NCBI GenBank assembly: GCA_030549175.1
Contig: JAUKUA010000001.1
Location: forward strand, 3,224,001 to 3,288,000
Source: Lasiosphaeris hirsuta
Lineage: Eukaryota; Ascomycota; Sordariomycetes; Sordariales; Lasiosphaeriaceae
Direction: 5' to 3'
DNA: 64,000 nt
Part shown: in pieces, positions 20,050 through 30,773 of the stretch
How the letters are laid out: every line of letters begins with the position of its first letter
Position numbering within the stretch: position 1 is the first letter of the stretch
Program-made: the position numbers and the translations under genes
Notes under the pieces: model-generated
The model's database searches: none
Seen by the model: only the letters and a program-made list of their open reading frames with translations
What the model was told of the DNA's origin: nothing

Positions 20050-21663
20050 ATGAGGAACCACCTGCTATCGCGGCCCTCGCTGGCAGCGAAGGGCCTAAGG
20101 CTGTCTTATTCTGGCGCCGGAATATACCCAAGCAGCCGGCGCTCTGTCCTGACACTCGCCATCGAGTCGTCGTGCGACGATACCTGCGTCGCTGTGCTTG
20201 ACAAGTCTGGCCCTGCGGCCCGTCTGCTCTTCAATGGAAAGATCACATCCGACAATAGGATCTTCGGAGGCGTGCACCCAGCTGCTGCCGTGTTGGCACA
20301 CACGGCCAAGCTGGCACCGCTGATCAACGAAGCCCTGCAGGCGTTGCCTGGAAAGGAAGACGGCGAAGGCGAGGATGGAGGGCAAAAGGGCACACTCCAC
20401 ATCCGGGACGCGAGAACGGGCCGTCAAGTGTGCCGTCGCGTGCCCGACTTCGTCGCCGTAACCCGCGGGCCGGGCATGGGATCAAACCTGGCCGTCGGCC
20501 TCAACACGGCCAAGGGCCTTGCCACCGCATGGCAGGTCCCCCTGCTCGGCGTCCACCACATGCAAGCGCATGCTCTGACGTCGCGCCTTGTCGATGCCCT
20601 CGACCGTCCGTGGCCAGCGGCCTCGGCTGGCGCTTCTACTACTGGGGCAGTAGAGGAGACTTCGTCTCGGCCGTCACCACAGTACCCCTTCCTCACCCTG
20701 CTCATCTCGGGTGGTCACACCTTGCTCGTGCTCTCGCGCTCTCTCACATCACACTCTATCCTCGCCTCAGCCATGAACAACGTGGCCATCGGTAACATGC
20801 TCGACATGTGCGGGCGCTACATCCTCCCGGCCGACGTCTTCTCGTCGGCCGACAGCGTCATGTACGCCGCCGAGCTCGAGCGCTTCGCCTTCCCTGACTA
20901 CCCCCCGGCCACCACGGGCGACGAATTTACATACGACTACAAATACACGCCCCCCGCCACCCGGAGCGACGAGATCGCCGTCTACGACTCGGGCGACGGC
21001 TGGACGCTGACGCCGCCGCTTGCCGGCCGCCGCGACATGGCCTTTGACTTTGCGGGGCTTGGCAGCCAGGTGCACCGCTGGGTCGGGTTGCCGAAGCAGT
21101 CGACCTACTCGCCGGGATGGGAGGGGATAAACGGGCCATACTCGCCCTCATCCCCATCCCCTCCCGAAACACCACTACCACCACCGGCCGCCACCGTCAC
21201 GAGCATCCCGTCCCGCCGCCGCCTCGCCCGCGAAACCATGCGCCTCGCCTTTGAGCACCTCGCGACCCGTGTCATCTTCGCCCTCACCAAGCAGCGCCAA
21301 AGCGAGGTCATGCAGCAATGGGAGGACCACGACGACGACGACGACGGCGACGGGCCCCGGCCGGGGCCGGTGCGCACGCTCGTCGTCTCAGGCGGCGTGG
21401 CGAGCAACCGGTACCTGCGGCACGTGCTGCGGCGGGTGCTCGACGTGCGCGGCTTCGAGGACGTCGAGGTGGTGGCGCCGCCGCCGGCCTTGTGCACCGA
21501 CAACGCGGCCATGATTGCTTGGGCGGGCGTCGAGATGTGGGAGGCCGGGTGGCGGTCCGATCTCGAGATTACTACGTACCGCAAGTGGTCTCTCGATTCG
21601 GCGGCCGAGGACGGCGGGGTTCTTGGGGTCGACGGGGGAAACTATGTGTTGAGAACGGAGTAA
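20050..21663 (+). CDS. QRI7: Mitochondrial tRNA N6-threonylcarbamoyladenosine transferase (Qri7/TsaD)
   Basis: A 537-residue intronless protein of the Kae1/Qri7/TsaD family, which transfers the threonylcarbamoyl group to A37 of ANN-decoding tRNAs. The N-terminal ~31 residues are Arg/Ser-rich with no acidic residue, a typical mitochondrial presequence, and point to Qri7 rather than cytosolic Kae1. Landmarks are LAIESSCDDTC (residues ~36-46), the metal-binding HxxxH seen as HHMQAH (H170 and H174), ISGGHT (~219-224), GNMLDMCGR, SGGVASN (~447-453) and CTDNAAM (~482-488). It is longer than usual because of inserts: a Gly/Glu-rich one after residue ~105, a Ser/Pro-rich one near residues 355-385, and an Asp-rich run around residue 430. 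These look like surface loops, so catalysis should be intact. It converges with PRE2, with 308 bases between the stops. Confidence 0.95.
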   Translation: MRNHLLSRPSLAAKGLRLSYSGAGIYPSSRRSVLTLAIESSCDDTCVAVLDKSGPAARLLFNGKITSDNRIFGGVHPAAAVLAHTAKLAPLINEALQALPGKEDGEGEDGGQKGTLHIRDARTGRQVCRRVPDFVAVTRGPGMGSNLAVGLNTAKGLATAWQVPLLGVHHMQAHALTSRLVDALDRPWPAASAGASTTGAVEETSSRPSPQYPFLTLLISGGHTLLVLSRSLTSHSILASAMNNVAIGNMLDMCGRYILPADVFSSADSVMYAAELERFAFPDYPPATTGDEFTYDYKYTPPATRSDEIAVYDSGDGWTLTPPLAGRRDMAFDFAGLGSQVHRWVGLPKQSTYSPGWEGINGPYSPSSPSPPETPLPPPAATVTSIPSRRRLARETMRLAFEHLATRVIFALTKQRQSEVMQQWEDHDDDDDGDGPRPGPVRTLVVSGGVASNRYLRHVLRRVLDVRGFEDVEVVAPPPALCTDNAAMIAWAGVEMWEAGWRSDLEITTYRKWSLDSAAEDGGVLGVDGGNYVLRTE

Positions 21664-21971
21664 TATCCATTATGTACTCTGTTGTAAGATTGACATGTAA
21701 AAAAGGGTCTGCGATATTGTAATATACGCCAAGCATTCATCACTAAGTATCAACTGGACATAGATAGAGAGTAAGCAAGCAGCGCAAACTGCAACTTTAT
21801 GGTTTAGGTGCTTTATTGTACAAGTACACACAGCATTGCCTTCTTCCCTTGCCCCTATGCCGGCGCCCATGCCCGTAAATATCAAGACAATACTACAAGC
21901 TCCTCTGCGCCATTCTCGCCACCTACAAACAAGGCAGGCAGCTCCCGGCCGAGCCAGTTTCATCCCCGCGT

Positions 21972-22739
21972 CTAAACCCGCTCCGAGAGGTCGCTCGTGA
22001 CGTTGCTAAATTCGCCCTTGTCCAGCTTGGTCTTCCAGAAGATGGGGTTTGTGTCGTTGAAGCCATGCTTCTCCCATCCCGACTCCTTGACGTGGTACAG
22101 GTTGATGAAACCACCCGAGTAGGCGTCACGGTGTGTGGCGGCCAAGATGCTGCGGCTACCCAGCTCGAGGGCGTCCTCAACCGAGAGGTCGTAGCGGTAC
22201 TCAGCGTCGAGCACGCCGTAGGCAAACGTCTGGCCCGAGCCGACGCAGAAGAGGTTGCCGGCCAGCCGGGTGCCGTCCGAGTCAATGTAGTAGAGCGCTG
22301 GACCTTCCTCCTTGGTGACGCCTGCGCACATAGTCCCCATCGACAGGCCCATGCCCTTGTACTGGTAGACGAGGTTGGCTAAGATCTTGGAAGCGGCGGC
22401 CACACTGATGCGCCGCTTGTGCCGCAGCTCGTGCAGCCGGCACTGCATTCCCAGCCAGGCCAGCCAGTACTGGCAGTCGGCAGCGCCGCCGGCCATGGTG
22501 CCTAGCAGGTCGCTGTTGATCTCGATCACCTTCTTGACCGTCTGCGAGGCGATCCAGTTGCCCGCCGTCGCCCGGGAGTCTGTCGCTACGATGATGCCGC
22601 CCTGGAAGCGGAATGCGAGTGTTGTTGTGCCATGGGCAATCTTGATGGGACAGGAAGGGTTAGAGCGGTCGTCGGAGGCGGCGCGGAGCCAGGCAGAAGG
22701 CTGTAGGGGCAATCGCCCGTTAGTATCTTAGGGTCATAC

Positions 22740-22777
<38 letters not shown>

Positions 22778-22933
22778 GAATGGGCGGGAGGCACTCACAT
22801 GGGCTACTGGTGGCATGGCAAACTTGAGCGAGAAGCTGGGTACGGCATCGTTGAGGTCCTGTTCATCCTGCTCCGAGAAGAGCTCGTTCTCGAGGTAAGC
22901 CGGACGGCTGTACCGCGCCACGAGCGTATCCAT
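21972..22933 (-). CDS. PRE2: 20S proteasome beta-5 subunit (chymotrypsin-like)
   Basis: Two exons, 22933-22799 and 22700-21972, are joined in phase 0 through a 98-base intron (GTGAGT donor, CTACAG acceptor) and encode 287 residues. Residues 1-69 are the propeptide, ending in HG. Autocatalytic cleavage should expose Thr70 as the catalytic Thr1 (TTTLAF). In mature numbering, D17 (ATDSRAT), K33 (TVKKV) and M45 ([12 protein letters not shown]) are all in place. M45 is the beta-5 signature that shapes the S1 pocket for hydrophobic residues. The protein acts in the beta ring of the 20S core in cytosol and nucleus. The intron carries a 33-base (AG)n microsatellite, which reads as (CT)n on the coding strand. 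Confidence 0.97.
22742..22774. repeat. (AG)n microsatellite inside the PRE2 intron
   Basis: These 33 bases of alternating A and G (about 16 units) read as a long polypyrimidine CT tract in the PRE2 transcript, between the donor at 22798 and the acceptor at 22701. Length changes would alter an intron of only 98 bases. Confidence 0.95.
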
Positions 22934-24344
22934 TCTGACCTCTTTTAGGTTCTATGTAAAGGGAAATATCAATCAGCAGGACGTCGTCGGATGTGTCGTT
23001 CGCGGGCGCTCAGTTTTCGATTCGGGTTCGATGCAATCGTCGTGGGGAGAGAAATGGTCGGAAGAGGGAGAGATGGGCTTTGGGCGTTGACTGGTGATGG
23101 GATCCAACGCTGTGCCAGTCAGGAAACCCGGAGCTCAAGGCAGCTTTCCATGCACGCGTTCACTTGCAGCACCATCCCGGCACCTGTCTGGGTGGTCCAA
23201 GCTCCACACACTTAGGTCCGCGGCTGCCTTGGCGCCTGATCTCCGCCTCGCGCCTCCCAGCCCAGCTCCCTCCACAATTCGGTCTCTTCGACGCTGTGCA
23301 TAAGTATGCCGAGTTCGGACCAGGACCTTCATCGCCTCCAAATATTTGATTTCTTCCATCACCAGCATTTTGAGTGCATACCTAGTACACATAGGCGGTA
23401 CTAGAATTTGCATGAACTTTTTATTTAATAGCCCGTTTTATAGTCAGTCGTGTCTCAATAGCCACAACAGATTGCCATTCAGCAATGTCTTGTTCCTCTC
23501 CTCCCACACGGGAGAATAAGTACACCATCAATCATAGCCTGTCCATACGCTAGACGGCCATTCGAAGGATGAGGCGCCGGGCCAGCGCGGACACAGTGTC
23601 CTAACCAAACAAAAGTAACAAAGACCAAAACAAGCCACCATCCGCCAAAAGTGCATCTGGCACTAAAATGCCGCCCCAATCGATACAGCACCACCCATGT
23701 GGTTTCGTGACTCCTTGAATGAATATCCAGAATAGCTTTTCTTCCCGTTGCTCCTTCCTGCCATCCTTTTTATGTTGCCGGTGATCCCAGCCGCCTAATC
23801 CAGAGCGCAGGATCCGAATTAGGGACGCCGCGAGCAGTACCCACTCGCTACTACCGCTGTCAGGGTTAAGGCCGAAATGAATGTCAAGCCAGGAAACCAA
23901 TTGGTAGTTGATATCGTCAACATCATCCGGAACCCCCCACTCACGGCCCAGACATCGACGACCAACTATCCATCAAAGCCAGTCCAAATAAAACCCCGCA
24001 AAAAAAAAACAACCAAAAAAAAAAACAATCCCTCAACACCCCAGTCAATGCATGTTTGTGTCGTAATTAACCCTCGTAAGGGCCCTGGCAAACCCTGTCC
24101 TATTCTCGAGAGACCCAGTACTGCCGCCGTATCCGGGATCAAGACTTCGTCCATGCCGTTACGAGGCCCCGTTGACCTCCCCCTGGGCCTTGACTTCCGC
24201 TGGCCCATATTTTATGCCGCTTATCGTACACCTCTAGAGAAAATCTTGGAACCGGAGCCGGGCCGAAGTCGATGGGCATTATTGAGAGCAGCCTCCTTCT
24301 GGAAAACAAGGGTTGGTTAATAAGAAATGGTCTGCCAACAAGAA
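22934..24344. other. PRE2 promoter and REG1 3' flank, 1.4 kb
   Basis: No supported gene. It contains a TACCTAG at 23380-23386 and short A tracts near 24001-24025. Frames such as 23877-24320 (+) are low in complexity and unlike their neighbours. Confidence 0.5.
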
Positions 24345-26129
24345 TCATTTCCTCCACCCCACGTTCCAAATAACGTGGGCTATGTCCCGGGCCGTATTTA
24401 CCGTGTCAATGACCCGACCGAAAAGGCCTTCACTAGTAGAGCTTGCATCGCCTTCCTCAAGTGGCATAAACATCCCCGACTCTGTCCTCCGCATTCCAGC
24501 CGGCTCTGTTGCCAGACTATTTGACGATGCCGACCGCTGGAGTCCCGAGCCTCCTTCGCCAAGCTTAGGGGGTGGCCAGGCCGCATTGACATCTTCTGTA
24601 TCCTCGTTGTCATCCTCATCGTCAGAGGAAATGAAGAGCTTTCCTGATTTCTTTGATGGGCGCAAAGTCTCTTGCGATGAAGAGGGTGACATTATCGGGC
24701 TTCTGTACGTAGTGCTGTGCTTCATCGCCGTCTCGGTAGGTTCAGGTGTATCCTCTCGGTACTTCAAAGTTGTCGAGGGAAGCATAGCAATCGTTTTGCT
24801 TTCGCCGCTGTAACTATGACTCTTCGGTTTCCTCAGCGTCGGCCGCCTTTTCTTTATTTTGGTTCTCTTCATCATGATGGCCCCGTCATCCGAGTCACTA
24901 TCAAAGGCAAACGGGTCGGCCTCTTCGTCTTCGTCGTCTCCCTTGATATCGACTGCAATGCACTGAGCTACCTGCTCGTTAAAGTGGATATGCTTGCGCT
25001 CTCCACCCCCCGGCGACACGAACCCAGATGATACAGCCGAGGGGAAGAGACTGGTATTATCATGGCTGATCCGACGCGACGAGAAGGGGAACGTGATGTA
25101 ATCAGTCGCTGCACGCTCAAGACCAGGCCGTCTACCTATCCTTTTCAAGCCCTCTTTTTGTTGGGCCTGAACGGCCGCCGCCGCCTGCTTGACCAGCGAT
25201 GAGGCAGACAAGGACCTCTGGAGCATGATTTCCGACATGCTTCTCTTCTTTAAGATCGGCTTCTTAACGAACGAGTTAGATTTTGACAGCCTCCCGCTAT
25301 TGGAGTCTGTGTGAATCGGGTGCAGATTCGCAGAACCGGTCTGTAACGGGCCGTAAAGCCATGTTACGTCACAGTCCTTGAGCCTAGGAGGCGTTAGCAA
25401 AGGAAACCCAGACAGCTCGAGTAAGACAAACCAGTTCAGTGTCTCAGGAGACACTGTGCTTAGCTTGTTCTTGGACTTCATCCACGTCCGCCAAGAAGCG
25501 TTCTCCAGCCGAGCCGCATTGCTATAATCCCCTCTCCTCGAAACAATATGCTTCCAGGATGACCAAATATCCTCCTCGCGCCAGTTGTGCGAAAGATAGT
25601 CGACGTGCCGGGATGGCTGCGCTCTTATCGCGATGTCGTCCTCTGCTCTTTCGGAAACATCCGGAGAGCCGGGTCTGGATGTTGTGGCTGAAGTGTCCTG
25701 GTCGTTTGGGGAGGACGTATACGAGTGGCCCGTTCGTGGACTTAGAGGAGGCTCCAAATCTTCCACGTGATTGAAGTAGGCGACGTCGTCGTACTGGGGC
25801 AAGACGATGTGCTCTGATGTGACCGATCCGAGGTGGTCAGCCTCATCACAATCCGACGCCGCCAGCGAGAAGTTTGTGGCTGGCGTAGACGAACACGATA
25901 GGTCGGTTGACCCGTTGTGGACAGCGCGTGGAGATGACGGCGCGGTGGAAAGATTCGAGTCGGAAAACACGTTCGGGGACGGCTCGTGATAGATGTCGCT
26001 TATTCGAGAAGCCGAGGCTGATGTATGAAATCCCGTTCGCTTGGTGACGAACTTGGGCTGGGAGTGAGACCGGCGCAGCGTCGAGGAGGAGAAATAGCTA
26101 TTCTCTTCCGAGGAGAGAACAACGGCCAT
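24345..26129 (-). CDS. REG1: Reg1-like regulatory subunit of protein phosphatase 1
   Basis: Exons 26129-25432 and 25383-24345 encode 578 residues. The 48-base intron (GTTTGT donor, GCTAAC branch site, CTCCTAG acceptor) is a multiple of three and stop-free, so the region also reads straight through. Splicing is favoured because it restores the conserved ETLNW-LKDCDVTWLYGPLQ junction. Two family hallmarks are visible. One is the conserved block VDYLSHNWREEDIWSSWK... (DUF1752 type). The other is an RVxF-like PP1 docking site, KHIHFNEQV, as in yeast Reg1/Reg2. An acidic segment (DEDEEADPFAFDSDSDD) and a basic one (KIKKRRPTLRKPK) follow. In yeast, Reg1 brings Glc7 to Snf1 to maintain glucose repression. 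Most of the rest is Ser-rich and disordered, probably heavily phosphorylated. Confidence 0.9.
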   Translation of the reverse strand: MAVVLSSEENSYFSSSTLRRSHSQPKFVTKRTGFHTSASASRISDIYHEPSPNVFSDSNLSTAPSSPRAVHNGSTDLSCSSTPATNFSLAASDCDEADHLGSVTSEHIVLPQYDDVAYFNHVEDLEPPLSPRTGHSYTSSPNDQDTSATTSRPGSPDVSERAEDDIAIRAQPSRHVDYLSHNWREEDIWSSWKHIVSRRGDYSNAARLENASWRTWMKSKNKLSTVSPETLNWFVLLELSGFPLLTPPRLKDCDVTWLYGPLQTGSANLHPIHTDSNSGRLSKSNSFVKKPILKKRSMSEIMLQRSLSASSLVKQAAAAVQAQQKEGLKRIGRRPGLERAATDYITFPFSSRRISHDNTSLFPSAVSSGFVSPGGGERKHIHFNEQVAQCIAVDIKGDDEDEEADPFAFDSDSDDGAIMMKRTKIKKRRPTLRKPKSHSYSGESKTIAMLPSTTLKYREDTPEPTETAMKHSTTYRSPIMSPSSSQETLRPSKKSGKLFISSDDEDDNEDTEDVNAAWPPPKLGEGGSGLQRSASSNSLATEPAGMRRTESGMFMPLEEGDASSTSEGLFGRVIDTVNTARDIAHVIWNVGWRK

Positions 26130-29100
26130 TCTGAAGACGTGAAAACCCTGGCGGTCAATGGACAGTAGTCCACGGCACCCTCAATCCTTTCTCCAACAAG
26201 CGTCCAGAAAAGGACCTCATAGGTGGGCTCGAGCGAGGCCGGCCGAGCTGGGATCGGGGGTCGATGATGCTGGAGAAAAACGAGGTCAAATCCCCGTCGA
26301 GTTGAGCAGGTGCAGATTGGTTGTCTCTCTCTTTGCTGTTCTCGAACCAAGAACCCGTGTGGTGGCGGACAGTTCGGTTGGAGAATAAAGGCGGTGACCG
26401 AGCGAGCGGGCTACAACCTTTCCAAGTCAAAACTGAGCAGATCTCGGTAGGCGGCAGACGCAGTTGATTTGACTGACAAGAAAATTACGATTAGACCCGA
26501 TGCGAAATGATGTCGATAAGATCAAGGGGAGGCAAGCGGAAGCGGAAGGAAAGGGTCGATTAGGCAAAGATATGTGCTAGCCTTCGAGAAGGGGAAGGAT
26601 GCACAATGGAGGTGTGCGGATAAGTGCCCGGCTCATCGGAGGCTGAGGAAAGCTGGTGCAAATTAAGTGGATGGGAGTCCCAATGCCACACACCCCCCTG
26701 CCCCAGTCGCTTTTGAAGGCGTGCGCTAGAACGTGGGATGGGTGATTGAGGAGGGGGCTTGAATGCACCAACGGTGGTGTAGGTTTGGGGGGAAGAATGG
26801 GGGTTCCGCTGCTGTCGCAGTCACAGGACTCGGGAGGGCTGAGGCGCCTGGGGAATGGGGCAGGCCAGAGATGGCATTTTTGTATTGTGATTTGGCCGAT
26901 TTTGGGCGCTCATAGCAAGCAGCCGTGGCCGTGATCTGCCATGCAGACAGAGATGAATCGCTCTGCCAGCCAACAGGTCCAACTGGCCTAAAACGGTGAA
27001 CTCTGTGGAGTGCAGCGAGTCGCTGGAGTGGTACGGTACGATATATTTTGCCCAGCTCTTTGGCTCACAGTAACCTGGCTGGGCCGCCGGTGACGAGGGC
27101 AAGACAATTGGGCAACGGTGGTGAATGAAACAAGGCAAGGCAATGTGACAGCAAAAGGACAAGTCGGCATTCCACCTACCAACGCAGTACTACTCGCAGC
27201 AGTATGCCGATGACGATGACGATGATGGTGATGGGATGGTTTTGACGCAGCGTCGTCGTCCGGCGCCGGTGGTCGGACTCGTCCTGATGACCGCTTCGGT
27301 GTGATATTATTATCTCGACCCCCGCGCGCTCGTTCCCGAGGTGTGCGCTGGCACAGCCCGGCCAGTGAGGCAGAATCGTTCGCGGGAGCAGGGCGATGAG
27401 CTCAAATCAGAGACCAGGAGCCATTTTATTTTCCTTCTTCACCGTCGATTTCTTGCTGCGGTGGTCGGCCCCGGTGGTCTAGCGGTCGCTGCCGTCTGAG
27501 TTGATGCAGTGACGAGGCGATGAATTCGGGACACACATCAGGGGGCGACCAGGACACGGAGAGAGGGCAATTGTAAAGAAAGTAGAAAGGAAGGGAGAAA
27601 GCCGAGCCGATATAGGCTCCGTTCGACGCCGAGAATTTGGAGGCGGTCTGGGGCAATTGACTGCAGGCGGCTGCAGGTCACCGGGGTGGGCGTGGGAGGC
27701 AAGCACAACACTGGCAGACGAATCGCTGGAATGAAACGGAGGTGCCAAGGGGTTTTTTTTCGCGCAGCCGTGTGACCTCTTCTGGGCTCTCTCCTTGGCT
27801 GGCGGCCGGTTCTCGTTAGTCACGGCGTCGCTGTCTGGCAAAAGCTGGCAGAAGGGAAATGCGAAATGCCAGCTAACTATGGCAGCGACAGCTTCAGGCC
27901 GTATTAATACTTTAGGGCTTCGGCATCAGGTTTCGTACCAATGTCGAGCATTCCCCGTTTCCAGGAGGAGCGTCAAAGCCTTCGGCCCTAGGCCCTAGCA
28001 TGGCTGCCATGCTCCACGACCCAAGGTTCCCGCCGAGTTTATTGACGAGAATCAAGGGCCTGGAAGTTGGACGGGCAGAGAGCGAGGGGAAAATGCCATG
28101 TTCTGGACCGCCCTCACAAGCCCCAAGTCGAGGCCGGGTCACCGCCCCGCATGACCGCACAGCCCAAATACATGGAGCGACTTTGCGCCCCGTGCGTAGC
28201 CTCTCCGCCTCTTGCCAGACCTTGGCCAAGATTTCATCGATGCACTTACCTGATCCCAGAATGCTAAGAGCAACAAGATACACACCCCTGCAGTCAGCGC
28301 GCCCATCTCCACTCTCACCACTGTTAGCAGAAGCCGAACACATATCGCCGCAGACACGGGGCCTGTTAGCCGACAACTCACAGCACCACTCGCTGCTCCC
28401 CCAGATAACGTGCTAATTATGAGAGACGCCCTTCGCTGGAGCATTGACTGTACTCGCCAGGGCCAGTCGAGCATTCAAAGGACACGAACACAAAGCGGTT
28501 CCAGACAAAGCATCAAGCCGGCCGTCTTCGACACCTCACTCAACTGCTCCGACTTCTCCCGTCGCCGTCGTGAAAGGATGGGGTAACCTTAGCCTCTGGA
28601 CTGTGGAACCCAGCTTTGCACTGCGTTTTCTGCTCACCCAGAGCCTCATTAGCTTTTGCACCAGCGGTGGACTTCCCTCAGCCTACAGCGAAGCCAGGCA
28701 AGCCAAGCTTTTCCATGAGTGCCGGGTCGAGCGAGGGGAAATCCCACCGGCCATGGTCGATTTTAACTTCCAAGAAGTTAGAGTGATCTCCAAAGACAGC
28801 CAGGTGGTTCTGACCCGTCCAGCAACTTGAGCAGACACACCGAGGAACGCCTAGTCAAGGAACAAGAAGTTACGACCATCTTTTCTGAATTATCCTTATG
28901 TTTTACCTTGAGCATTGACTTTCAAGGGCCAAACAAAAGCTGTGGAGCTCTGTGCCGAACATTTACGGATAGACCCACCCCATTTTCCGCTCGTGGGCCA
29001 TAATCCGTTCACTCGCACTACGTGCGGGATATTCTGAGCGCAGTTGTGAGCTGTCCACTGTGCAGGTCAGGTCCAGTTGCAAGCAGTCAAAACGCGCGTA

Positions 29101-29310
29101 CTGTTTCGAAACGACTTGCTCCGCAGTGTCCTGGTCGGCTTGCGTTCAGCCGATGCTTGTCTCAAGCCAAGCAATCCCGAGATGCGGTCGCATCTGGTGT
29201 ACCGTGTCTGTGATTACATTCATGGTTAGCCCGGGTATTAGGAAGCAGCTCTCAGTAAGCTTGCCTAGGACCAATTCCCCAGTTCAAGGGCCTCAACGGC
29301 GGCGGTCAAG

Positions 29311-29332
29311 GCTACCTCACCCTTGAGGTAGC
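29311..29332. repeat. Perfect 9-bp hairpin
   Basis: GCTACCTCA and TGAGGTAGC are exact reverse complements separated by the four-base loop CCCT. It lies in the gene-poor region, with no neighbouring gene end for which it would be a terminator. Confidence 0.8.
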
Positions 29333-29674
29333 TAGGGAAGAACCGGAAGACCCGAAACTCGAGCCATGCTATATGTCGATCCGAGAAGACTGACGGGACT
29401 CAAGATATATCAGTGGAGGCCCTGGCTAGGACTTGAGGGCAGAAGAGCACGAATTAATAAATAGACAAGTAGCTCCTAGCTCCGTGAATCATGAAGCAGA
29501 GCTCGAAGCAAGTCCAAGGAATCGCATAGGCACGCCGTCGGCGGACAGCTAGAATATTGTCGGAAGGTAAGGGGCGGAAGGTGGGCTAATACTGCCACAC
29601 ATGGAGCGAAATTAGTACGAATGTAAAAAGGTCCATGGAAGATTACTTCGGCCCTGAACGCTCACGCTACTGTT

Positions 29675-29706
29675 CTGTGGACCATGGCTCCTGTGGACCG
29701 TGGCTC
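29675..29706. repeat. 16-bp direct repeat, 2 copies
   Basis: CTGTGGACCATGGCTC at 29675-29690 is followed directly by CTGTGGACCGTGGCTC, with one mismatch. Confidence 0.8.
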
Positions 29707-29827
29707 CTGTTAAACCCCATAAATACGAGCTGCGAGCTCTAGCGGGTTATGTGGGGGGGTCCTGAACAAGGAAGATCGGCCATCTCGATAGCAAATTCAG
29801 GCGAGAGATAGATGCGCAAGAAAATAT

Positions 29828-29847
29828 GTGTATATCACGATATACAC
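29828..29847. repeat. Near-perfect palindrome, 9-bp arms
   Basis: GTGTATATC and GATATACAC flank the two bases AC. The symmetry fits a dimeric DNA-binding protein site, but no neighbouring gene supports that reading. Confidence 0.8.
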
Positions 29848-29885
29848 CTGAGCAGCATTGCCATGGGCGGCCAGGCCGTGGGGCG

Positions 29886-29901
29886 CCCCCCCCCCCCCCC
29901 C
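29886..29901. repeat. Poly(C) tract, 16 bases
   Basis: An uninterrupted run of 16 C, flanked by GGGCG on the left and GGG on the right. Such tracts are rare and prone to length error in assemblies. Confidence 0.85.
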
Positions 29902-30773
29902 GGGCTAAGTCACAGCTTGGCGGAGGCTGATGTTTGCGGATGGGTAAACATGACAGCTATCTTGATTATGTGGTGACTTTTCACCCGAAGTGAGCGACGT
30001 CAACATCGGAGGCACGGCCATTTACGATGGGTGTATACAGTCGGGAAATGTTACTGTCGCTTCCGGTTCAATGACTGGCCGCTGGTCATGGCGAGCAGTT
30101 CCCGTTCGTTGCCCAATTTAATAGCAGCTGTCTTCGATGACTTTATCAACCGAATTGCTCCAGCCAGACTCCCACAAGCTGCATGCACACCACTGCAGGT
30201 TGCTAGGTGCCAGAAAACGCCGAGCTGCGAGGCAATCCACGGACTCCTCATCGGCTGCAGGCCGTATCTCTTCTCAAACCTTGCCAAGTTGTAATCCTTG
30301 CGGCATCACGATGCTGCCATTCCAGAACCCGCGGCCGAGACTGTGGGGCAGATTTCGGGTTGGTAGCTTGTGCCAAGTTTCTCGGAAAGGAAGAGCGGGC
30401 GAACCGAGATCCGTCAAGGCTGTCAGAGAGGACTACAAAGATTGAATGTTGACAAGATGCGGTACAGGTCGGTAACAAGGCACATTGTTGCGGTGTCCAT
30501 CCGAGAACCTCGCCAACTGGCTGTGGGTCGGCCGATCGGATCGTTTCTCTGACCCACGCAACCTCCCAAGCAGTTTTCCCCTCTCTCGGGACTGTCACCG
30601 CAGCCATTCCCCGCTCTCGTCAAAAATACTACTTTACCAGGTACGTATTATACAAACCCACCCTGATACCCCTTCGAGAGCCCGCAATACTACTACTCGT
30701 TTCACCCCGGGTTTCCACGGCCTTGCGACTGATAGGTGCAGGCTTGCCAGGTTTGCCACCTCCTCAACCCAAA

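Larger units (their letters stand above)
26130..30773. other. Gene-poor region, 4.6 kb
   Basis: The left part must hold the REG1 promoter and leader. No frame has a domain or convincing splice pattern; those at 27912-28376 (-) and 28000-28416 (+) are mutual antisense shadows. It contains a (GATGAC)-like run near 27208-27235, a 22-base hairpin at 29311, a 16-base direct repeat at 29675-29706, a 20-base inverted repeat at 29828 and a C16 tract at 29886. Base composition is not AT-skewed, so it does not look like RIP-mutated transposon DNA. Confidence 0.5.

Noticed and set aside
27912..28416. Opposed 138-154-codon frames on both strands
   Set aside because: They overlap antisense with no recognisable protein on either strand and no splice signals linking to other exons.
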